NCBI GenBank assembly: GCA_959347315.1
Contig: OY365811.1
Span: forward strand, 26,995,025 to 27,059,024
Reading direction: 5' to 3'
Source of the DNA: Bimastos eiseni
Lineage: Eukaryota; Annelida; Clitellata; Crassiclitellata; Lumbricidae
Length of the DNA: 64,000 nucleotides
Shown: positions 11,301-23,300 of the stretch, piece by piece
Numbering within the stretch: the stretch's first letter is position 1
Layout of the letters: every line of letters begins with the position of its first letter
Notes under the pieces: model-generated
Database searches by the model: none
Told to the model about the DNA's origin: nothing
Seen by the model: the letters and a program-made list of their open reading frames with translations, nothing else
Translations under genes and position numbers: made by a program

Positions 11301-14300
11301 GACGCTTGCAAGTAAATTTGGTAGATACAGTCATCATGGACAGCATTCTGTGCCGTAGACACTAATTTCCGTGAATTTAGTTAGAGAGAGTAGATGGCAT
11401 GTAATGCCTTGTATCCAGTATGCAGCACACCAACAGATACCGAAATAAATATTATAACTAGGTCCCTTAGAACTCCGTTAGACTGGATACACTTGCAAAG
11501 GGAGTGCAGGGAAGGTGGTAATGCCAAGTACAGTAAAATCAGTTCAGCAAAAATAGGCTCTTGTAGTAAGTCCAGAGTTGAATGATAATTGTGACAGCCG
11601 GGCATGAGGGCATCGACCTTGCTTTACAGTGGCGCCCTCAGTAGTGTGTTCCTCGACATGCACTAAATAAATCGATTAATAAAATACCACACAACACAAT
11701 TTATCACCTTTGTGAGGCTATAATCAAATTTAACATTCTCATGATAAAAGTAATAGACAGAACCATAAAAATGTACACAAAACATACACAAATGCTCTTA
11801 AACACTGCTCTATATGCTTCCTCTCCAACCAAACTCATTACTAGAGTTTAACACTGTACTAAACGTGACTGGGAACCCACGCAGCTCATCGATAAAATAT
11901 TAAAGACATGAAAATAATTGGTATCAAAGAAAGCAATTGCACATCTAATGGCATGAGTTCATCACCTGTTGTTGGTAGAGCGCTATCCAATTAGTTCCAT
12001 GGAACCATTCGTGATTTTTTATGTCACTGGCGCCGTGTTTTAGGTTGCCATAGCGACTTGAAGTGTCCACCTGGAGAACGTTCATCAACAGGTGTTTGAG
12101 ATCGTTCGTAAAGTGATTTGGGAATTTCAGCTTTAATCAAAAAAACACAGTTCAGAGTTGTTTTAAGTGTCATAAAAACACACAAACATGCATATAAATA
12201 CATGCATAAACAGTATGCTGACAACATCATCAATCCAGCACGGCAAAAGTTGAAGAGTGCCTCTCGTTAGTTCAAGCATGGTTCCGCTATTATGGCTTGG
12301 CCATAAAGCCAGATAAATCCCAAGCAATTATATTTGCCTCATGTATTTAAAATAAATGTTTAAATTACATTAAATTACTAATTTTTCCTTCCAATTCCTA
12401 ATCATAAACATAAAATCGCTAAAGTGCTGCTTAAGTAGGTACAGCACTCTCCATCCAGCACTGACTTTGAAGGCACTGCTTGTCTGCTAAAAACACCATG
12501 AAAACACCATGCATGGGTCATCAGTTTGCACAGACATGCCCCATTTGACCCCCACATAGCAAATGCTTGCAATTCCTACTTCTAGCATACACAAGGCAAT
12601 ATGTCACAAAAGGTCAGCATTTGCTCAGAACTGGGGACAAATTGCAGTCAGCTCTCTGAGACAGATGATAAATAATAGCGTGCTCTCTTAGAAATGTCAC
12701 AAATTATTGTCTTCTCTCTTAGAAATGTCACAAATTATAGTCGTCTCTCTTAGAAATGTCACAAATTATAGTCTTCTCTCTTAGAAATGTCACAAATTAT
12801 AGTCGTCTCTCTTAGAAATAGTCTTCTCTCTTTGATGTGTCACAAATTAGTGTCTTCTCTCCTAGAAATGCCACAAATCATTGCCTTCTCTATTAGAAAG
12901 GTCACAAATAGCGTGCTCTCTTCTAAGAGAGAAGACAAATAGTCTTCTCTCTTAGTAGTGTCACAAATTATTGTCCTCTCTCCTAGAAATATAACAAATT
13001 ATTGTATTCTCTCTTTTTATAAACGTCACAAATTATTGTCTTCTCTCCCAGAAGTGTCACAAATTATTGTCCTCTCTCCTAGAAATATAACAAATTATTG
13101 TATTCTCTCTTTTTATAAATGTCACAAATTATTGTCTTCTCTCCCAGAAGTGTCACAAATTAGTGTCTTCTCTCCTAGAAATGCCACAAATCATTGCCTT
13201 CTCTATTAGAAAGGTCACAAATAGCGTGCTCTCTTCTAAGAGAGAAGACAAATAGTCTTCTCTCTTAGTAGTGTCACAAATTATTGTCCTCTCTCCTAGA
13301 AATATAACAAATTATTGTATTCTCTCTTTTTATAAATGTCACAAATTATTGTCTTCTCTCCCAGAAGTGTCACAAATTATTGTCCTCTTTCCTAGAAATG
13401 TCACAAACTATTGTCTTTTCTCCTAGAAATGTCACAAATTATTAAAGAAAGTGCTAAATCAAGAAGCAACCCATGTAAGAATAATCAACTAGAGAGCATT
13501 GTTAGATTACTAAATATTGGCTTGACCAGTTCAGCTAGATCAAATGAGATTGACTCAAAACAATTTAACAAGATTTACATACTGATATCTATAGTTAGAC
13601 AAAATCAGCAACTATTGAACTGAATTACAGTTTAATTATACTGATATCTTTTATTTAGATGAGATCAACAAAGAGAAACTAGATCAGATAGCCTGCTAGG
13701 ATATGTAATAATAATTTGAACTGAATAGCTAATAGTGAACCAGATAAAATTTCATCAGGCTGACTTCTTTGTTTAAATCAATTTTATTACATTAGATTTA
13801 TCAGACCTTGCAGGCAACAATCTGTTCATAAATTTGGATGGGTTGGTCGGCAAAAAACGGTGGAAATCCAGCCGCCATCTCATAGATTAAGATTCCGAGA
13901 GCCCACCAATCAACTGCACGATTATAGCCCTACAGAAACACGAATACATAAGTTAAGGCAAGGCACAGCAGTGTAAGGTAAATTAAGAAAGTCAAGGTAG
14001 GAACAACAAGATCAGGAAGTGTATATTACCCCTCTGGGTATCAATGCAGCTCGTCATTAACTATTTGACGACGAGCAGCATAGGTTTCACCATACATTTC
14101 AGTATACGCTCATTGATAAAGGATCAAAGGATCAAGATAAGGCAAGGAAAGGCAAAGTAAGTCAATTAATATTTAGTATAAGCTCCATTAATTAAGAACA
14201 AAATAAGCAACAAAGAACAAAAAGACAGACAGGCAAAGAGAAAGACAGAATATTAGCTTCATCAGAAACTGAGAAATGAAGACAAAGAAAGAAAATGCCA

Positions 14301-17300
14301 TGTTCTTAGATGGCCTTAACAGATACATAGCGAAAACACAGACCTTATTTATGTTTTTAAAGAGGCTATATAAATAGCCAGATACAGACATACTTCCATA
14401 GATGCATACTCTGCTAAGAATGATCTCCGGTGCCAGATATTCTGGGGTGCCACACAGTGTCCACGTTCGACCTTTGATGATCTTTGCAAACCCGAAATCG
14501 GTCATCTGCAACCATCCAAACAGAGTTGTAATGCAACTGTGTATTTATATAGTAGCAATCGAAATCTCCAACTTCAAAAGCACCACTCAAAATCAAGTGT
14601 AGGGCACCAGCTTATTCATCAGTGCGGCATCAAGTCATAAGGATTGTCAAAAGAATGGCTCGATGGAGCCTTCAAGAGATACTCAATACTAAATTTAGGT
14701 GGAATTCGTTCATATGCTTTCTCTCTTCTTAACAAACAGCAATGCCAATTCACATTCTCAGGAGTGGATTTGATGTGCTTGGCCCAATCATCTTGGCATT
14801 GATCAATCAGTCATGTGTCAAAGGATCCTTAGCAATGTGTTATCTCATGAAATAGTTTACTGAAGAAAACAGGAATATCACCGGTGCTATAATTATGGTG
14901 AAATCCAGTGCATGCCATACTAGTGTTATGTACTGAAATGGTGGATTTTATATCTTACAAGATATAGTAAGGCAATTGCTAATCATTAAGTTTTGAGCAC
15001 GAGGAACTATTGCAAGCAGTCCTTGTGTACTGTAATCAATCTTGATGTATTGTAATCCATCCAACTTTATCATTACCATACAGGTGTATTCTAATCAACC
15101 AAGGTGTATTCCATTCCATCCAGAGCAACTGGTTCCATCCATGCACATTCTATTCCATCCTTGGTGTAATTTAATCTCTCCAGATGTATTCTAATTGATC
15201 AAAGCACATTCGAATAATTCTATTCTGTCTTTTAATCAATCCACATGCATGGTAATAAATCCCTGTGCTTATCGTCTCAGCAGGTAAATAATACCATATA
15301 AGCGTAAGCAGAAAGCTAAGTAGATGGGTAGGTTGGATAAGTATCAATTTGGAAGCTTGTAAATTGCAGATGCCAACAGATTCAACATTCAAAGATCATG
15401 GTGCAATCCCAACTGAACTTGATGTTCGGATGACCAAGCTAATTGACGATGGCTAAGAGCATAAGTTTCTCCACAGCATGGACCACCTATCTTAGAATTG
15501 TGCAATGAAAGTACTTGATTAAGCGATGTTTTTGACCAGGGTCTCACTTGGTTTCTGGTTAGATGCATAAGCTAGCTGACATGGACACTTTGACGGTCAA
15601 GGACTACAGACGGTGGATAATGATTGAAGGAATTCACCATTCTATGGATGCAACTGAGTGCATCATTATCTTCGGTCAGTGGTAATAGTTTTATCAGTAA
15701 TATTCTATTCTGACCCATAAAGCGCTTCTCACAGCACAACAAATCCAGAGGCGTTCCCATTGAGAAGAGCACCTTGATCAAAGAAAAGTCTTAAGAGACA
15801 AGTAGTAACATTACTACTACCAGAAAAGATTTCAGTACCAGTTACAGCAGGAAGGTCATTCCATCGCAAAGGGCCAACAGAAGCATAGGGTGCCATAGGT
15901 ATGTCTAAAAAGTAGAGAGGACGTCCAGAAGTAGATGAGGTAGGTGATCATAGGTCGCATTGTTTACCTTAAATATGTTATATATATATACATATAATAT
16001 ATATGTATATTTATATATATATATATAATATATATATATTTACATACAATTGTATGAATGAAAATATATGTGATTCAGGAACAAAACATTGGTGCAAGTA
16101 AAAACTTGCACGGTGTCTGACACAAATGAAAAAATTATATCAGTAGAGCTCTGTAATTTTTTTAATACTAATATTTTTATTGTTAACATTACTACTAACC
16201 ACTATCTCTTAAAGTATGAATGATTGTTCAAGATTTAAAAACTTAAGGTAAACATTATTATTATTATTATTATTGTGACTGTCAATGTCATTGTCACTAT
16301 TACTAAAACTGTTTTCACTATTTATGCCTAAATCAAAAGCAATGCCACAGGAATGAATAAATTAAATTAAATGCAAACATAAATCGCAGAACTTAATTAC
16401 ACAAAAGCCACATGATGGAAATTAACTGATTAACCAATGCCTATTAGCTCTGAGGCAATAACAAAGATAATAAAACAATGAGATTAACTGAATAAAACCT
16501 TGACATAGCCATTACGGTCAATGAGCAGGTTTTCTGGCTTGAGATCCCTGTAGGCGATATCGAGATGGTGCAAGTATTCAAAGGCCATAGTCACTTGTGC
16601 TCCGTAAAACCTCGACAAGGGCTCACTAGGGCGAAGTACAAACATCGAATGTCATTCACCAGATGGCAATACAATTACTTTAAAAGGATCAATAATCATT
16701 TTAAAATATGTCATTAAAAAATAAATAACATATCTAAATTATAAAGAACAAGTTTAGGGACATCTTATGACGGCAATGGTCGTTGATGTTAGACGCGAAT
16801 GACCATTGCCATCAAAAGATACCCCTAAACTTGTTCTTTATTATCAAAACATGTCATTTCTTTTTCTTTTCTTTTGTCATCTTCAGTTGATGAGTAATTT
16901 ATTTATGCATTATTACATAAGCCTATTACTTATTTTTATCCCTTTCTCAGTTATCAGTTAATCAGCCATCCATCCTTCCATACATCCATTCGTTGATCGA
17001 CTCAACCATCATCCATCAACTAATCCATTTGCATTCATACAAAACTTCATTATATTCATTGTTCTTCTCTCCAGTCTTCTCTCTAGTACATGCTTCGGAT
17101 GCTTATAGCAGAATTGCTTCCCATCAAACCATATACCTATTCAATCATTCATTCATATCAATCAAATCCAGCCAAGAGACATGTAAAGATCTTTTACGTA
17201 AACTTTCCGACGTTCCTCAGATGCGAAAACATCTCGCCACCCACAACGAACTCGAGCACCATAAACAGACTAGCGTTGTTCTGAAACACGCAAACAGAAT

Positions 17301-20300
17301 CCTAATTATTGTTATTGTCTACTGGAAAATCTCAATGGTTCAATTTATAAATAAGAACAATTATGTATTTATGATCACTCAAGAATGTCATTTAGGGGAA
17401 ATGTAAAGATACATGATCTAAAACAAGATACCTACTTGAACCTAACATGAAAATTTTCATAGCAACACTGCACATCCAAACACATAGCACCAGCTTGATA
17501 ATGAGCGCTGCATCAAGTAAAATAGGTTGTCCAAACACCGAAGTGAAAACTCATAATATGGTTGGCATGTGAAAGCAAGGGAAAGAGTACACAGGAAACT
17601 CTTAACAATATCCCTTCACAATTACGCAGGTGGTAGTCTGTTCCGTATCACACTGGGCCTCGACTCTACTGACTGTGGCTTGGCGAAATGTCCAGTAACT
17701 CTTGATTCACGCACAGCTGGTCAACTAAGGGCATGTAATAAATATCTTCCATTACGGGATAAGGGAAGACTTGCCTTGTACATAACACTCTTGAAGAACA
17801 ATAATTACCAATGCGTTGTATAACCATGATCTGACGTAAGGTTGCCAGTCACACATGACTCCTAAATTATTTATTTCATTGCCACATTATAGTGCTCTGT
17901 AAAGTTCTTAAAAGTTGCCATGGAAACAGGCAAATGTAGGACTACACCTGCATACATAAATAAGACCGTTATAAGGTGGAACCTGGTATGGTTCCCAAAA
18001 GGTCCTTTATAACGGTGTTCTAGTCAATCTTTTGTTGCACATGTGAAAAAATGTACATGCGAAAAAATTCCTGCTCAGAGCAGAGTTTGTTCCAGTGTGG
18101 CTCAAACTTTCACAAATTTAAAATCAAAAATCTAAAAAGTACCATCAGGAAATCTCTACAGAACTGTTGGTGTAATTCACAAGTAGAATGATTCTGCAAT
18201 TAATTAAACAGACTTGCTTGCAGGATCACGTATCTGACATATTTGAAGATGGCAGTTTGCCTGTACCTTAATAACATGATTATATATAACCTTTTAATTA
18301 TTACGATGTTGGAAAATTCAGATTGAAACTATTCTTATGTTAATTAATAAGCTGATTTATAAATAACTAGTCCTACAAGCCAGCTTTGCCTGAGATTGAA
18401 CATGAGCTCAGTAGGTAAGCCTTTTGCTCCATTAATTGCAGGGTCCATTTGGGGTGGGGCAGATTATAGTGCATGCAAATTTCTATACAAGGTCATAATT
18501 TAATAGCCATATAAATAATAAATCTCATTGAATTTCATATATTAACATTATATCATATCACAGATGTCTATAATTGAATAATTTTACTTTTTTGAAACTG
18601 TATTGATCAGCGCTTTTGTCGATACAACCGATACAAGATCTAACAAGTCAAATCTTTTGGTACCACTGAAAACCAAACCAAAACAAATTTAAAACAAGAA
18701 GGAAACCCCACCCTGTCACCACCAAAATTCTTGCTTAACAAATCATTTTTTTTTACTCCTACGCCGTCGCAACTGATGAAATAAAAGTGTTTGATTATTC
18801 CAAAAATATAATGTATGGCATTTTGCAGTAATGGTATTGTTTCAAGTATCATGTTGAAAATGTTTAGTTGAAGCCACGCTTAACACATTAACGACGATTG
18901 AATACTAACAGTGACGGGGAAATCAATTCAACTCATTGTTAACTTTTTCATTATATAACTGTACAAAATAATTGTATAACTGAATAAAGAATAATTGAGA
19001 ATTGAATACTCATGAGTGTTGTAATCGATCAACCCTGGCATCCGAATACAGATGGTCTGGTGTCAAAGCACATTCATCGTTAGGATCTCGTCTAATGACA
19101 TCAAAAGGCCACAGTAATAGCCAGTGATCATGGCACTGTGCTATACTGCTGGATCTAGGAGCATTCTAGCTAGATCATTGGCTGCTGTTTCCAGACATTA
19201 GTTTCAATGGCATAAGGTCACATTCCAAATCAGCCACTAAAAGTACATGGACTGCTCTCCAGAGAAGGTCCATAAGACGGCCAAGAATCAGTTTGAACCT
19301 CCTTTCATCAGCATAAAACAATTCTTCTACAACCGTTATAGAGACACACATTCATTGGCCTCAATAGTATAAGTTGGTAAATATGCATAAGCTGGAATCA
19401 AGTGCGAGTCCCAAACACACATAAAGGAACCATGGACTCATCCACTGCCAGCTCAAAAGCCTCGGTAGGTGCGGGAGGTGAGTGCCATGCAATCGTGTAA
19501 ATGTTTCTGCCACCAGTTTGCTGTTCAGACCAAGTCAAATAAAGTACAAATGCTGCTGAAGAAGTTGCCCACCTGAAAGCTGAATGCAAGATGAACTATG
19601 TTTGGAAAAGAGATGGACTTCAAAAGTTTCTTCTCGTTTAGCGTGTGCTCCACCTGTTTCAGCTTGACCACCTGTAATGCAAACTGCATACTCACAGTCA
19701 CGTTCTAATGCATGATGGCTATATTAAATATACAACTAAATGCAGTCAGTCTGTCTATGTATGATTCTCTTGAATAATGAATATCATAATCATAATTCAT
19801 TATCACAATCTCCTGTACATTCAAAATCCTTAACAATCTGTCAAAGTACACAATTTTCTTATAATACTTCATCGCATTGCAAATGTATTCTGCATATTCA
19901 ATTAATCATGCATAAGCAATAATATTGCAATGAAGATTAAGTAATAATTAATATCACACACAGAATTAGTTTTCATGCTCATTATCATAAATATTTATCA
20001 TTGTTTGGCCCTTCAACATACAGATAATTTTCGCACGATTACCGTAAGAAATGTTTAAGAAACAGGTTTAACGAAAATAATTCAGGTCCTGTGCATTCTC
20101 ATCATCACTAAAAGAACAAAAAGGATGAATTTGTGCAGTGCATGTATCGAAATGATAGGGTGTTTAAAATGAGAATTTCAGCCTCAACACCAAAACCACT
20201 CACAAACTCATTCCCACAATTGCTTCATACAAGCCTTTGTAAAATGCTCATTATTTGGGGTCTGCAGTCTGCAGGAGCTGTGCTTTCACACATCAACTCA

Positions 20301-23300
20301 AACCCACTTGTTTCTTCTGATCTGATCTTCAAATAGCATGCCATTACAGTTCAACACTGCTGCATATTGTCTTCATTCCAACTCTATGAACACTTTAATG
20401 ACAAACTGCATAGGTTCAATTGATTGATTGATTGATAAATTTGATTAATAAACAATGGATGCCTTGTGCAGCTGCTGACATTTTAATTCCACTCCTATTG
20501 TAACTTGAGCTCAGATCTGAAAACCAGGTACACACTTTGGAGCAGTTTGCATGAAATGGAGCTCATTTCAATAGTTGTTTTGGAAAAGGTAAATAAAGTA
20601 AAATAAATAGTAATGAATAACTTGGGTTAAAAGGTCCATGATCATTATCCCACATACCACAAAACAGATTTCCAAATATCACAAGGCCTCTTTCGGAAAA
20701 ACTGGGGTCTTGATTTTACAAGGTAAATGCCATAGGTTATATAAAACACTTAAAGCATTTTGCATTATCATTTTAGCATTATTGATCTCCTAGTTGCCTT
20801 TAGTACACTTTCATCACTGAAGTGTTAATCATAGAAATTATGCATGAACAAAATAATCCCACCTTTGTCTGCCAAGAAATGACCAAAAAAGCCAGATGAA
20901 ATTTCTTAACAGTACAAACTATTTAAAAATTGCAAGTGAACTGGAACAAATGGAAATGAGGAAAACTGGAACTAACCCTGTTCTTCTCAAGTATTTTCAT
21001 GGCATAGAAATCTTTTGTGCCCAGATGTTGAACGAGTAAGACCCGGCCAAAGGAACCAGTGCCAAGTGTCTTCCGTAAATCAAATTGATCGAGTGTCATG
21101 GATTTCTAAAAAATAATATAACACAAAAGTTAGAACAATTTTTCTAAAACAGGCTTAGAGAGGATGCCAACAAAAATACATCACAACCTTGCTTAATTAA
21201 CCTCAGATTAACTATATAAAATGTTATGAGCTCAATGATCTTATCTTGGATATAATCTAAAGCACCTCCCACAGTAGTACCTAATCAGAGGTGCTAACCT
21301 AAATAACCTTACCATTTTTAATATAATAATAATAAAAGTAATAAGAATAATAACAATGTACTCTTTTATTAATTTAAACCTATAAGACTGCAGTAAGATC
21401 ACAATTCACATGAGATGAGAAACAAATGATAACAAGTTCAACAGAAGTCGAATTTAACTGTATGGCAGCCTGCAAGGCACCATCTGTCCTACAGCTCATT
21501 TTGCCAACTCCGCCTGGCGAATGGAAGGCTGAGTTAATGCTTGCCACGTCCGCATTCATGCTTGTCTTTATGCACAGCTGCACACAGATGTGTCTGAATG
21601 TGTATGTCTGTATCTGAACATTTATATAGTGCCTTTTGAAGACCTTAAAAAGCACTGTGCCACTAATCTCTACTGACTAACGTTCCTTTCGTGACGCCAA
21701 AACAAAACTATAGATCATGGCTTAAAACATTTTCATCGGAGCGAATTCCCCTTGGATCCATTTCTCCATTGTTTGCTTCTCCTGTGTTTCATCAGACTTC
21801 TTCCAAATTTTTGCATGCAGATTGATCAGAATTACTTCCAAGTCAACATCAATGTGTATACATATGGCACAGCTAACACAGTTTTCAGATTTCGACACAT
21901 TAAGAAAATACTATTTATTGTCACTAATATAATGTCTGAAACTAGTGTGTTTCGCCAGCCTAAATAATTATTTATGCTAGTTTTACTACATTTAATCTGG
22001 GACTAAAAAGGACAGGACATGAAGTCGATGAAAACTGGGTCATTCACCTAGATTATGTCTGAGACCACATCAGGGACTCTAGGAGGACAAATCTTCCTGT
22101 TTTTGTTAACAAAATAAAATGACTTAATATATAGTACTTGCAATAATAATAAATATCACGTTTTCAAAGGAAGGTTTTTGACTGAAGTTGCATAAAATTA
22201 GATGAACTTCTCGGCGATTACATGTTCAAAGTTATCCTGCCGATTACCCGGATGTCACTTTATTTATTACATGGCCCATCAGGGCCATCACAGACATCAC
22301 CCAAAATGTATCCGAAAGACGATCACTGACTGGCTGCCACGTTGCGGCTTCACATCCCTTTCATATTCGTCCCAGGTTTAATGTAACTCATGAAGTTCAA
22401 CACATTCAACATACATAACTGTGGTCACAAAAACTTTGGAAACATCTGTCTCGAAATTCTAAAGAATCTGATATATGCTTACATCTGGAGGTGCAGCATA
22501 TTTCCTCTCAAAGTCTTGCTTTGCTTTATCCAGAAAGACTTCAACTGTACACAAAAATATTATTAATTTAGGTGATTTCTTTAATTTTGGCACATATGAT
22601 TGATAAAGGAAAATTTTTAAACGATAAAGAATAGCTTTTGGCACTAGCTGGGAAGTAAACACAGTGTCCACAAAGTAGGCACGCAACTGTCTCATACAAC
22701 ATGTTTGGGAACATGGCTCCAAAATTTAACACAGCTTTGGAATGAAGCCTCTTCACAATACAACTTCACATGATGAAGTATGCTGTTCAAAGTAATTTAC
22801 ATGACTCAGCTGTAAAGTGATTTTGGAGTGCTGTTATGCTGTTAAATATTAAACAATTTGTATCCACTAGTGTTCAAGCCACACCAGTTTTGAACACAAT
22901 CAGACATTTTTGCTTACAAGGACAACATAATGCTTATGGAGAGTTCTTCGTGGTCTATGAGTTAAGAAGCCAGGTGTATCATTTAAGTGGCATTTAAGAG
23001 AAAGTCTCGGATTAGTACAGAACATTCATATAGCACCTTTCAGGAACATCTCATGATCTGAAAATCATATAATTATATGCACCAGCATATATAGCATCCT
23101 TTATCAGCAGCACGTGCATGTTTCTGGACATTTACGAAGGGTACACACTATGTAGCCATTAACAACATGTGTAAAGAAAGATTTGGCATATGTATCTATG
23201 CATGTGTTGTGCATGCGCATATGTATGTATTATGTATCTGGATTTCTGCAAAGTGTTTGGTAGAACCTCATGATGGTATAATGTATTGAACAATGTAATG

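Larger units (their letters stand above)
2325..11965 (-). other. PKA-C intron 9 (9.6 kb)
   Basis: Borders are GTGATG (donor side, 11965) and CTGTAG (acceptor side, 2325). Outside the elements listed separately I see no coding sequence. The 8380-8700 stretch ends in an AATAAAATGGAATTGAAACTG tail of the kind left by LINE 3' ends, but no reverse-transcriptase peptide is readable there. Confidence 0.85.

Noticed and set aside
12679..13441. CRISPR-like array
   Set aside because: The units have no unique spacers of constant length, the context is a eukaryotic intron and the variation is that of a minisatellite.
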